The notes under the pieces were generated by a model. That model saw nothing but the letters and a program-made list of their open reading frames with translations. It did not search any database and was not told the DNA's origin. Of a stretch of 64,000 bases of DNA, positions 33,865 to 42,407 are shown piece by piece. The number at the start of each line of letters is the position of its first letter. The stretch's first letter is position 1. The position numbers and the translations under genes are program-made. Source of the stretch: Arthrospira sp. PCC 9108 (GTDB lineage Bacteria; Cyanobacteriota; Cyanobacteriia; Cyanobacteriales; Microcoleaceae); the NCBI GenBank assembly GCA_016745315.1, contig CP066886.1:4712501-4776500 (forward strand), in the 5' to 3' direction.

Positions 33865-35340
33865 ATGAGTAGATTCTATAGTCTCCGGTTCACCACCCAA
33901 ATTTTAGCCCTGTTGCCGATGGTACTTATGGCTGGATGTTCCCAGTCTCAACAGTCGGCTACACTTAGCCAAGTATCGGAAAAAGCGATCGCCGCCCAGG
34001 TGTCTGAATCAGAATCAGTCCCCAATGCGATCGCCCGGTCAGCCAATCAAATTATATCCAAATCCAATCACTGCGTCGAAACCAACCCCTTTGATGAATC
34101 AGTGCGTTTTGCTCTGAGAGCCTCCAATTTAGCCCAAAGCGCCCGCAGCAAGGAAGATTGGGACGAAGTAGCCCGTCAATGGGTGCAAGCCGTAGCATGG
34201 ATGCAAGCCGTCCCACCCCGCAGTCCCCGGCGCAGCTTTGCCGAAAGAAAAGTAGTAGAGTATATGCGTAACCTGACCTACTCCCAACAACAAGCCGCCA
34301 GAAGTAGGTCAGTAAGCGCTTTTCCCAGTTTTGACAGCGAACTTTTCGATCGCCAATTAGAACTATATCTATCCTATTTAAGCACTGTTGGCACGCCAGA
34401 CATTTTAATTGTCGGCAGTTCCCGCGCCCTTCAGGGAGTAGATCCTAATCAAATGCAGCGTTCCCTCACAGCTAGAGGCTACGGAAACCTAAGAATTTTC
34501 AACTTTGGTATCAACGGCGCTACAGCCCAGTTAGTAAACTATTTAATTAGGGAAATCTTACCCCCAGAGCATTTACCTCCGATGATTCTGTGGGCTGACG
34601 GAGTGCGAGCCTTTAATAGTGGTCGTTTTGATCGCACCTTTGCAGCAGTTTTAGCATCTGCGGGACATCAACGCATAGGTTCTGGTATCCGCCCCCAACT
34701 AGCCCAAGCACAACCTTACCCAACCACCTGTCACGAGTTCCCAGCGCTTTGTGTGGCTAGGGGGTCAAAATTCAATTTTTACCAAGCCAAGCCGGATATC
34801 ACCTTAGATCCGATCATGGGGGACTCATCAGCAGACTGGGAACTAACAGATTTAGTCTATCGCTCTGGACAACAGCCCGTTAATCTCACTCCCATATCTC
34901 TTGATAACATTGATGCTCAAGGATTCCTACCCCTAAGCGATCGCTATAATCCTAATACCTATTATCAACGTCGTCCTTATGTCTCAGGTCGCTATGACGG
35001 AGACTATCAATCATTTAACCTAGAGGGAGTACAAGCGAGAGCCTTTGATTCTGTCGTCGCCTTTACTCGCGGCCGCAATATTTCCCTAGTCTTGGTTAAC
35101 CTTCCCCTCACCCAAGGCTATTTGGACTCTGTGCGCTGGTCTGCGGAACGTCAATTCCGCGATCGGATGATATACCTTTCCCGACAGCAGGGGTTCCTGT
35201 TTGTTGACCTCTCCCAAAGGGCTCTCACCCAATACGATTATTTTGTAGACCCTAGCCACCTCAACCGTTACGGCGCGAGGGCTGTCTCTCAAAAATTAGT
35301 CGCTGAACCCTCTATTCCCTGGCCCAGGAGGAGAAACTGA
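33865..35340 (+). CDS. Lipoprotein with SGNH-hydrolase-like domain
   Basis: 491 residues. The signal peptide ends in a lipobox (LMAGC, cysteine near residue 25), so the protein is probably membrane-anchored outside the cytosol. The GSSRALQGVDPNQM motif near residue 188 is a GDSL/SGNH-like block, and the later FVDPSHLNRYGARAV carries the Asp-x-x-His pair of that fold. It resembles the DUF1574 group of cyanobacterial proteins, proposed to act on cell-surface polymers. No neighbour supports a specific substrate. Confidence 0.75.
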   Translation: MSRFYSLRFTTQILALLPMVLMAGCSQSQQSATLSQVSEKAIAAQVSESESVPNAIARSANQIISKSNHCVETNPFDESVRFALRASNLAQSARSKEDWDEVARQWVQAVAWMQAVPPRSPRRSFAERKVVEYMRNLTYSQQQAARSRSVSAFPSFDSELFDRQLELYLSYLSTVGTPDILIVGSSRALQGVDPNQMQRSLTARGYGNLRIFNFGINGATAQLVNYLIREILPPEHLPPMILWADGVRAFNSGRFDRTFAAVLASAGHQRIGSGIRPQLAQAQPYPTTCHEFPALCVARGSKFNFYQAKPDITLDPIMGDSSADWELTDLVYRSGQQPVNLTPISLDNIDAQGFLPLSDRYNPNTYYQRRPYVSGRYDGDYQSFNLEGVQARAFDSVVAFTRGRNISLVLVNLPLTQGYLDSVRWSAERQFRDRMIYLSRQQGFLFVDLSQRALTQYDYFVDPSHLNRYGARAVSQKLVAEPSIPWPRRRN

Positions 35341-35458
35341 GCGATCGCTACCCCAGCCCTGTGCCGTCAATTTACCCACCCCACCAGTGGTTTTTTGGTT
35401 TTTTTGGGGATAATTGTAACGAAATATTACAAGTTTGACGTTATAGCAGCATAACTGC

Positions 35459-35487
35459 TTGACATCTCAAAAAATACCCGCTATGTT
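35459..35487 (+). promoter_or_regulatory. Sigma70-type promoter for the RHH-ycf46 genes
   Basis: TTGACA (35459-35464) and TATGTT (35482-35487) are separated by exactly 17 bases, 36 bp before the ATG at 35523. A palindrome CCCGGG lies between the promoter and the gene. Confidence 0.65.
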
Positions 35488-35522
35488 GTCATACATACCC
35501 GGGTACACAAGTTCACTGTCCT

Positions 35523-35873
35523 ATGCAAAGTAAGCAAAAGGTAACACTCTATATTCCACCTCAACTGCATCGCCAACTCAAAATCAAGGCAGCAGTTGAA
35601 TCGGAACCAATGTCCGCTCTAGCTGAAAAAGCTCTTGTCTTCTATCTCACCCACCCAGAAATCGTAGATGAGTTAGAAGGACTACGCGGACATAGCCACA
35701 AGGTTTATGCCTGTCCCGAGTGTGCCAGTTCTGTGGTCATAGACCAAGGCGAATTGGTATCACTCAAGAACCAACCCACTGTACTGTCGGACGAAGAAAT
35801 TTCGGTTACGCAAGTGCGAGAAGTGGGTCCAACCACTGCCCACACAGGGGAAGAAGAACTCGTTCCCTGTTGA
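35523..35873 (+). CDS. RHH-type small regulator with single CxxC
   Basis: 116 residues. The N-terminal VTLYIPPQLHRQLKIKAAVE followed by SEPMSALAEKAL is a ribbon-helix-helix domain. The middle has a lone CPEC pair (residues about 65-68) and the tail is acidic. It lies 110 bp upstream of ycf46 on the same strand. It may bind DNA, perhaps its own promoter; the family is known in cyanobacteria but I do not know its role. Confidence 0.7.
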   Translation: MQSKQKVTLYIPPQLHRQLKIKAAVESEPMSALAEKALVFYLTHPEIVDELEGLRGHSHKVYACPECASSVVIDQGELVSLKNQPTVLSDEEISVTQVREVGPTTAHTGEEELVPC

Positions 35874-35982
35874 GGAAGTCAAAAAACCTAGCTTCGATGA
35901 TAGTGCGATGTCGTGCTCACAATCGGATATGGGGAAACACCATTAGTAAACGTTGTACCGTCTCTACCCTGGATCGAGGACT

Positions 35983-37512
35983 ATGCAAGAAGAACTTAGT
36001 ATCCTAATTGAAGCTCGATATCCTCTGATCTACCTCGTGACTTTCGAGGAGGAGCGGTCTGAGCAGGCGATCGCCACCATTGCACAGAACTCGAAGCGCC
36101 AGCGGGAAGTATACGTTTGGACAGTAACAAGGGGACTGACCCAATACAGCAAGGATCAAGCCCGTAACACAGTACAGTCTAACACGGTATCACCGCAATC
36201 GGCGATCGAATGGGTAATTCGGCACAGAGAGCCAAATGCTAGTGGCAGTATTTACATCTTTAAGGACTTGCACCCCTTTAAGGATTCTCCAGAAGTAACC
36301 CGGTGTTTACGCGATGCGATCGCTAACTTCAAAAACACAAACAAGACAATCATCTTGATGTCTCCAGTGCAAGAAGTACCTATCGAGCTAGAAAAGGAAG
36401 TAGTGGTCCTTGACTTCCCCCTACCGGACATGACAGAACTCAATCAGGTACTGTCTGCCCAACTTGAGCAGAGCCGTTCTAAGCGCATCAACACGGAAAC
36501 CAGGGAAAAACTCCTGAAAGCTACCCTAGGTTTAACAAAAGATGAAGCTGAGAAAGTTTACCGCAAAGCCCATGTAACTGCAGGTAAGCTAACTGATAAA
36601 GAGGTTGAAATTGTTCTGTCTGAGAAAAAACAACTCATTCGGCGCAATGGCATCCTAGAGTTCATAGATGTTGATGAAACCATTGATGCCGTTGGGGGCT
36701 TAGAAGAGCTGAAACACTGGTTACAGCAGCGTTCTAATGCCTTTACCGAACGAGCCAGAGAGTATGGTCTACCCCAACCCAAAGGGATGCTAATTTTGGG
36801 AATTCCCGGTTGTGGAAAATCCCTGATAGCTAAAACTACATCTAGGCTGTGGGGTTTACCCCTGTTGCGATTAGATATGGGTCGGGTCTACGATGGCTCT
36901 ATGGTAGGGCGATCGGAAGCCAACCTTCGTAACGCCCTCAAAACGGCAGAATCCATTTCTCCAGCCATCCTATTCATCGATGAATTAGACAAATCCTTTG
37001 CCGGAGGCAGTGGCTCTGCTGATTCAGACGGTGGCACATCTAGCCGCATCTTTGGTTCATTCCTAACCTGGATGCAAGAGAAAGAATCCCCCGTGTTCGT
37101 TATGGCAACCGCCAACCGAGTCGAAAGGCTTCCCGGTGAGTTCCTCAGAAAAGGACGATTTGACGAAATCTTTTTTGTAGACTTACCCACCAAGGAAGAA
37201 CGACAAGCTATTTTTAAGATTCACCTCTCCAAACGTCGCTCAGATATTGATCGCTTTGATATCGATCAGCTCTCTACCATATCTGAAGGCTTCTCAGGAG
37301 CGGAAATTGAGCAAGCCTTAGTCGCTGCCATGTATGAGGCATTTGCTCAGGATCGCGAGTTTACGCAGCTTGACATTATCGCCGCCATTAAGGCAACCCT
37401 ACCCCTGTCAAAAACGATGAAGGAACAGGTCACAGCGCTACGAGACTGGGCCAGACAGCGGGCGCGACCGGCTGCGTCCTCCGTCGCTGAATATCAGCGC
37501 ATGGAGTTCTAA
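35983..37512 (+). CDS. ycf46: AAA-family ATPase Ycf46
   Basis: 509 residues from ATG 35983 (MQEELSILIEARYPLIYLVT is the conserved start; the upstream in-frame ATG 35953 is less likely). Walker A is GIPGCGKSLIAK, Walker B ILFIDELDK, and a sensor arginine region is NRVERLPGEFLRKGRFDE, all in the C-terminal AAA module. The N-terminal half is the Ycf46-specific domain. Ycf46 is conserved in cyanobacteria and algal plastids, with links to CO2 use reported, but its mechanism is not settled. The next gene is ycf35, another plastid-conserved gene. Confidence 0.92.
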   Translation: MQEELSILIEARYPLIYLVTFEEERSEQAIATIAQNSKRQREVYVWTVTRGLTQYSKDQARNTVQSNTVSPQSAIEWVIRHREPNASGSIYIFKDLHPFKDSPEVTRCLRDAIANFKNTNKTIILMSPVQEVPIELEKEVVVLDFPLPDMTELNQVLSAQLEQSRSKRINTETREKLLKATLGLTKDEAEKVYRKAHVTAGKLTDKEVEIVLSEKKQLIRRNGILEFIDVDETIDAVGGLEELKHWLQQRSNAFTERAREYGLPQPKGMLILGIPGCGKSLIAKTTSRLWGLPLLRLDMGRVYDGSMVGRSEANLRNALKTAESISPAILFIDELDKSFAGGSGSADSDGGTSSRIFGSFLTWMQEKESPVFVMATANRVERLPGEFLRKGRFDEIFFVDLPTKEERQAIFKIHLSKRRSDIDRFDIDQLSTISEGFSGAEIEQALVAAMYEAFAQDREFTQLDIIAAIKATLPLSKTMKEQVTALRDWARQRARPAASSVAEYQRMEF

Positions 37513-37662
37513 CAGGCTTTCTCCTGGTCCAAACAGGAGTAAAGGCTAGCATATTCGCTAGCAGTTTCTATCACAATCGTCTTTGCATCCCACGAAGAGC
37601 GATTACAGTTCAAATCAAAACCGTTGTTGTTTCGTTTTTAGTTCCACTAGGAGGATACCTAA

Positions 37663-38016
37663 ATGTCTCACTTTAGCACACTGCGTACCAAGATCACCGA
37701 TGCCGAAATCCTGAAATCTTCTCTGCGTGATCTGGGTATCTCTGTGAATTCCAACGCTGACGTTCGCGGTTACAACGGCCAGCGCGTCCGTGCCGACTTG
37801 GTTGCCGTCCTTGATGGCGAGTATGACCTGGGTTGGTCTCGCAATAGCGATGGAAGCTACGATTTGATCGCTGACCTGTGGGGTGTTGCTAAAAAACACA
37901 ACCAAACTGAGTTGATCAACTCTATCAATCAAAAATACGCCGTTAACAAGACTTTGGCTGATGTTAAACAGCGTGGTCTCCAAGGCGCAAACGTCAAACT
38001 GGTTGTTCAAAAATAG
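37663..38016 (+). CDS. ycf35: DUF1257 protein Ycf35
   Basis: 117 residues beginning MSHFSTLRTKITDAEILKSS, the usual opening of the Ycf35/DUF1257 family, with GEYDLGWSRNSDGSYDLIAD in the middle. It is a cytosolic protein of unknown function shared by cyanobacteria and red-algal plastids. AGGAGG lies at good spacing before the ATG, and the codon use suggests strong expression. A clear terminator follows. Confidence 0.9.
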   Translation: MSHFSTLRTKITDAEILKSSLRDLGISVNSNADVRGYNGQRVRADLVAVLDGEYDLGWSRNSDGSYDLIADLWGVAKKHNQTELINSINQKYAVNKTLADVKQRGLQGANVKLVVQK

Positions 38017-38040
38017 AATCTCTGAGCGTTCCCAAGCTGG

Positions 38041-38075
38041 CGGGTTAACCATAATGACGGGTTAGCCCGTTTTTT
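38041..38075 (+). terminator. Rho-independent terminator after ycf35
   Basis: CGGGTTAACC (38041-38050) pairs with GGGTTAGCCCG (38059-38069), allowing one G-U pair, and six T follow (38070-38075). Confidence 0.85.
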
Positions 38076-38217
38076 GTGTGGCTAGTTAATTTAACCATGG
38101 AAACAGCCCTGACCATGCTACCATCTTGGTTTTGGGCGGGTTTATTAACATCAACGGGGTGATTATCCCATTGACTTCATGGCTTTATATGGTCCAAATC
38201 AGCTATTAAATGAAAAG

Positions 38218-38345
38218 GGATGAACGAGCTATAATTGAACGTCAGCAGACGGAAATGGCAGAGGGAGTATTTGAAAACTTGACAACGGTTTGATTTGGGG
38301 ATATCGACCGGATACTCGTGAACACCCGAGCCGGTTGGCTAGATT
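38218..38345 (+). pseudogene. Degenerate 5' remnant of HAD hydrolase (within gap 38076-38424)
   Basis: Translated in frame the segment gives GVFENLTTV, stop, then FGDIDRILVNTRAGW. This aligns with GVFEKLKTVLFWDIDGTLLN of the fragment at 19329-19718, including the DID core. It is a heavily mutated third copy, followed 780 bp later by the intact gene at 39131. The rest of the gap has no gene. Confidence 0.65.
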
Positions 38346-38424
38346 CGTCGCGATCACCCATTCTTGATTAGCCCTAGCTCCAGGGTAGAATCTGGTAGGT
38401 AATGGTAAAAAAAGAAACATAGCC

Positions 38425-39057
38425 ATGGAACTTCACTTAGAATCAACCTTTCATTTATCAAACCTGGATCTTTCTTATTCTAAATTAGATGATTTGCAAG
38501 TTACCCGAATCGATACTACTGTCAAAATTGACGGTAGTATCGATTTATCAAAAGAAGAATTAGAGGAAAGATGGGCATCGGGAGATTACCCGGAACCCAT
38601 TGAGATTGGCAGAATGCAAGCCCATCGGTTCGATTTATATTACAATCAAGGAGAGGTCGTAATTGTCGCCGATTGTATGAACTCGGACTTGTCATACTTT
38701 GCATCGTTCTTTCTCTTAGAGGAAGGTCAGGATGCCATAGAATATAGTCGCTACTTGTTCTACATAAATAGCGTTTTCATTGAACCCAAGTACCGGGGCA
38801 TGGATTACGGCTTGCAGGCATTGGCGATGTTTTTACAGGGTTTCGCCTGGGGGGAAGTTGTGGGTTGCCATCCAGTTCCTACTAACGACTTATCCGGCAA
38901 ATATCCCAAACAGAAAGGGCAGTCACTGCTACGAAAATATTGGTCAAAAGTTGGATTTGAATCCTACAGCGAAAAGCATAATATTCTCTGGACTTCAGAA
39001 TGGGAGATGCCTCGTTGGTTAAAACGTAAAATTTTTGAAGAAGAGAAATGGTATTGA
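38425..39057 (+). CDS. Hypothetical protein with GNAT-like C-terminal half
   Basis: 210 residues. The N-terminal part is not recognised. The middle contains YINSVFIEPKYRGMDYGLQA, which has the beta4-loop-helix layout and R-x-x-G pattern of GNAT acetyltransferases, though the acetyl-CoA loop is not perfect. The acidic and aromatic protein lacks a signal peptide. It stands alone between HAD remnants. The acyl donor and substrate are unknown. Confidence 0.5.
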   Translation: MELHLESTFHLSNLDLSYSKLDDLQVTRIDTTVKIDGSIDLSKEELEERWASGDYPEPIEIGRMQAHRFDLYYNQGEVVIVADCMNSDLSYFASFFLLEEGQDAIEYSRYLFYINSVFIEPKYRGMDYGLQALAMFLQGFAWGEVVGCHPVPTNDLSGKYPKQKGQSLLRKYWSKVGFESYSEKHNILWTSEWEMPRWLKRKIFEEEKWY

Positions 39058-39130
39058 ATACCAGCTTGTGGGCGCTGACAACGACGCGATAAAACTGCAC
39101 TAAAAACAACAATTATTGTCAACATAACAG

Positions 39131-39823
39131 ATGAAAAAGGTTGTATTTTGGGATATTGACGGGACGCTTTTAAACACTAAAGGGGCGGGGCGGCTGTCGA
39201 TGGAGGTAGCGATCGCAGAACTGACAGGCGATCGCACGGATTTGTCAGCTTTGAATATGGCGGGATTGACAGATTGGGATATTTGCAGCAGGATTTTAGA
39301 AAAGTGCAATCTTGAACCGACGGCGGAAAATATCGAACAACTTCAGAAACTCTACATTAAACATCTCCCCGAAATGTTGCTGCGATGTCGGGGATATGTG
39401 TTGGCGGGAGTGCGGGAAATTTTGGAGAATTTGCAACAGCGCACGGATGTTTTATCTTTGGTTTTAACCGGAAATATGGAAGCCGGGGGAAGGGCTAAAT
39501 TGGCTCACTATGGTCTGGATTCATACTTTCCCCTGGGGGCGTTTTCGGGGCGATCGCGCGATCGCGTGGAAATTGCACAACGGGCTGTGGTTTTAGCCCA
39601 GCAACAGTTAGGGAAAGTCTCCCCGGAGCGATTATATGTTATTGGTGATACGCCCCACGATGTGCGCTGCGGGCGGGCGATTGGGGCGAGGGCGATCGCG
39701 ATCGCTTCAGGACACCATGGCGCTGAAGAGTTGAGAGATTGCGGTTCTTGGTGGGTTTGGGATGCACTTCCCCACCCCCAGCAGTTTTTGGAGACGGTGG
39801 GACTTAGGGAAACTGTTTATTGA
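39131..39823 (+). CDS. HAD-family hydrolase
   Basis: 230 residues with the full HAD set. Motif I is FWDIDGTLLN with nucleophile Asp at about residue 8 and the acid/base Asp at 10. Motif II is in LSLVLTGNM and motif IV in YVIGDTPHDVRCGRAIG. It is a phosphatase of the phosphoglycolate phosphatase type, but the substrate cannot be set by sequence. The 5' half is copied at 19329-19718 and, degraded, at 38218-38345, which marks a recombination-prone segment. Confidence 0.9.
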   Translation: MKKVVFWDIDGTLLNTKGAGRLSMEVAIAELTGDRTDLSALNMAGLTDWDICSRILEKCNLEPTAENIEQLQKLYIKHLPEMLLRCRGYVLAGVREILENLQQRTDVLSLVLTGNMEAGGRAKLAHYGLDSYFPLGAFSGRSRDRVEIAQRAVVLAQQQLGKVSPERLYVIGDTPHDVRCGRAIGARAIAIASGHHGAEELRDCGSWWVWDALPHPQQFLETVGLRETVY

Positions 39824-39911
39824 GTTGGGCTACTTTGCACTCAAATTAGGGCTGGGAGTATCGCGTCGCTGACTGATTTGGGTTCAACTGTCTGAGTTGG
39901 TGCTTCTGGCT

Positions 39912-40013
39912 GTTGATTTTTTAGTCATGAGTATAGCCATGGGAGACGAATACATTGAATCTAGGCGATCGCTCCTCCCCTTGTCAACCCCTTTATTCTT
40001 TTATGGCGACGAT
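39912..40013 (-). repeat. Promoter-bearing repeat, copy 2 (inverted)
   Basis: Reverse complement of the repeat at 22380-22487, including TTGACA (39982-39987 on the minus strand) and the HIP1 octamer. In this position the promoter-like element points leftwards, antisense to the HAD gene. Confidence 0.65.
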
Positions 40014-40079
40014 TTGAGCCAGGGGTTATGATGGATAATCATAAAAAAGGAGATGTTTCGGAAGGAGAATTTAGAGGTG

Positions 40080-40613
40080 ATGGAGTGGCAAAGTGTGGTT
40101 AACTCGATTGATGAGTTTGTGTTTGAACAAACTGGGGAACACTTGGATAGTCTGCAATTAGCGATTTTAAAGGGAGTCCTGAATGGGGACAAGTATAGTG
40201 CGATCGCCAAGCAGTACGGATGTAGTACAGGTCATGCCAAGGATAAAGGCTACGAACTGTGGCAGTTATTATCAAAAGTCTTTGATCAAGATGTTAATAA
40301 ATCAAATTTAGTCGCTACAGTTGAGCGTTTAGGGTTTGTAAATTATCAGTCTCCTTTTATTGGCAATAATGTGCGCGTTAATACTATTAATCTTTGCAGT
40401 AATTATGAAACAGCCAATTTAGAACATCAGGATAAAGTCCATCCTGAATCTCCAGTCAAAAATACCATATATGAAGACCAAATAGTTGAACATATCTTGC
40501 AAGAGACTAAATTTAAGGCGGTGGAGAAACTAAGTCAACTCGGTTTAACACCGGAACAAATTGCCGAATCCTTAGATTTACCCTTACCAGAAGTTCAGAA
40601 TTGGATCGAGTAA
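40080..40613 (+). CDS. vMAP-type HTH domain protein
   Basis: 177 residues from ATG 40080. MEWQSVVNSIDEFVFEQTGE begins a helix-turn-helix domain also seen, in divergent form, at the N-terminus of the AAA-like protein at 61132; it recurs at the start of many cyanobacterial signalling ATPases. Here no ATPase follows. The C-terminus AVEKLSQLGLTPEQIAESLD resembles the tail of Rpn-type nucleases. The protein may be a relic or a small regulator made from two reused parts. ATG 40053 is an in-frame alternative. Confidence 0.65.
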   Translation: MEWQSVVNSIDEFVFEQTGEHLDSLQLAILKGVLNGDKYSAIAKQYGCSTGHAKDKGYELWQLLSKVFDQDVNKSNLVATVERLGFVNYQSPFIGNNVRVNTINLCSNYETANLEHQDKVHPESPVKNTIYEDQIVEHILQETKFKAVEKLSQLGLTPEQIAESLDLPLPEVQNWIE

Positions 40614-40645
40614 ATTTATGTGAATTTTGAGAATTATGGATTAGA

Positions 40646-42403
40646 TTATCTGGCATCACAGTATGGATTTTGGATGACACTATTCGGTTCTACACTATCG
40701 ATAAGCCAGGTACTTTTATTTTGGTCAAAAATTAAATTAAATATCAAGCTTTCACAGGGAGTCTGGCCATTTTTCATGTGGTATTTCAACCACACTTTAA
40801 TTTTGGCTTTGCTATTATTTTTAGCAAAAGTCTGGAAAGCATAAACCTCAACTTTTCGGACAGAATCCCACCAATTATCCTTAACCCTTTGAGCGGCTCT
40901 TCGTCGCCAAGGGTCGCTGAGTAACTTGATAGCCTCTTTTCTGTTACTGGTGGCTAACTGATAATACCTAACAATTGTTTGTTTAGGATCTGAATTTAGC
41001 CCCGCCGTTTGATTTGCAGAGGATTGCGAAGCTGTTTTTTGAATTTGGGATTGCCAACCGAAATAAACAGAGGCACTAACAATACACAAGGCTACAGCAA
41101 TCCACTTTTGTGTTTTTGATACTTTAAATTGAGCAACTTTTAATTGTATCCATTGAACAAATGGATGAGTGGGTTTGCTGGGGGTAAATTGATTAGTAGG
41201 TGCAGGTGGTGTAGGAAGGATAGTTAAAGGTGATATGGATATGGGCCTAGGCAATGGGCTTGGAGGGACATTAGGTGATCCATAACTTGGAGTAATAGTA
41301 GGTTTATTTAAATTAGAATTAGCGCAATTTTTGATAATAGTAGGTAAAGATGAACTTCCGGTATTAGGCGAAGCTGATCCGGCAGGATTTTCAAATATAT
41401 CAACCCCAATTTGAGCTTTCCGTTCACACCAGTAACATCTGCCATAGGTTCTAGCATAATAATGCTGTTCTCCGGCCACAGAACATTGTTTTAAATCCTT
41501 GATTGCCACTTCTAAAGCATTTTGCCATTCCGATGCACTAGGTCGAGCATAAGGATTGCGATGTCCATCATCAAAACAGCGACGAAATAAGGCTTGTAGC
41601 TGAGGATGTATCACATCAAATGATATGGTTATGGGACTAGGTTTAACCTTAGAGCTTTTACCATAGACCCAGTGTCCTTGAGCAATTTTTTCTCCTAAAC
41701 TTGGAGGGTCACCAGAGCCATTCCACTTACCTGAAAACGGGTGATCGTTAAAAAGTAACTGCCAAATTAGAATAGCTAATCCAAAGCGATCATGTACTTC
41801 GTGCCTATCGAAATCGCGAAAGCTTTTTCCGTACATTTCCGGTGGCGTATATTCTTCCACCCCGACATTACAACGATAGACTTTTGAATTGCGAGGATTT
41901 GTTACTTGAAAAGAATCGGTGTCTATGATAGAAACATAAGTATTTCGTTTTACCAAAATATTTTGACCATTAATATCTCCTATGACATATTTTTTGGCAT
42001 GAATAGACGAAATACAAGCCGCAATATTCATAGCTGTAGCGTGTAAGTATAACCAATTAAAAGTCGGGGCGTTTTGTTTTCTAGCAGCAGGATGATATAT
42101 AACTGAAAATTCTAATGTATTGCTAATATAAGGCAGTAAAAACCCTTTTGGTATTCCTTTATCTGTGAGAATACACTGCGGCCAAACAATTGAGATATGT
42201 CCATTTTTTAAAGCTGGTTGCTGGGGAGAATTACTAATCATTAAGCGTAGTTTATCCCAAGTATCACTGGGTGCTGACTTAAGATATATCTTGGCTACAA
42301 AACCAGCCTTGCTAGTCTCATAAATTATTGCTTCTCCTCCTCTGGCAATTTCTTTGTTAAGACTAACCAACTCTCCGGTTGTTTCAGATTTGAGATACTT
42401 CAT
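40646..42403 (-). CDS. Serine/threonine protein kinase-like protein (TerY-P triad kinase)
   Basis: 585 residues. The kinase fold is in the first 300: ARGGEAIIYET glycine loop, VAKIYLK lysine, YVIGDINGQNILV catalytic loop (Asp present, HRD changed to IGD) and IDTDSF in place of DFG. A Cys-containing patch (YYARTYGRCYWCERK), a Pro-rich linker, one membrane segment (KWIAVALCIVSASVYFGW) and an extracellular domain follow. It is the last gene of a VWA-phosphatase-kinase set. This fits the TerY-P triad described for tellurite-type stress systems. Confidence 0.85.
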   Translation of the reverse strand: MKYLKSETTGELVSLNKEIARGGEAIIYETSKAGFVAKIYLKSAPSDTWDKLRLMISNSPQQPALKNGHISIVWPQCILTDKGIPKGFLLPYISNTLEFSVIYHPAARKQNAPTFNWLYLHATAMNIAACISSIHAKKYVIGDINGQNILVKRNTYVSIIDTDSFQVTNPRNSKVYRCNVGVEEYTPPEMYGKSFRDFDRHEVHDRFGLAILIWQLLFNDHPFSGKWNGSGDPPSLGEKIAQGHWVYGKSSKVKPSPITISFDVIHPQLQALFRRCFDDGHRNPYARPSASEWQNALEVAIKDLKQCSVAGEQHYYARTYGRCYWCERKAQIGVDIFENPAGSASPNTGSSSLPTIIKNCANSNLNKPTITPSYGSPNVPPSPLPRPISISPLTILPTPPAPTNQFTPSKPTHPFVQWIQLKVAQFKVSKTQKWIAVALCIVSASVYFGWQSQIQKTASQSSANQTAGLNSDPKQTIVRYYQLATSNRKEAIKLLSDPWRRRAAQRVKDNWWDSVRKVEVYAFQTFAKNNSKAKIKVWLKYHMKNGQTPCESLIFNLIFDQNKSTWLIDSVEPNSVIQNPYCDAR

Positions 42404-42407
42404 AATA

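Noticed and set aside
38229..38426. Minus-strand 65-residue frame in the gap after ycf35
   Set aside because: It is the complement of the degenerate HAD remnant.
40620..40844. Plus-strand frame encoding a 74-residue membrane-like protein
   Set aside because: It overlaps the 3' end of the kinase gene almost entirely on the opposite strand and looks like its shadow.
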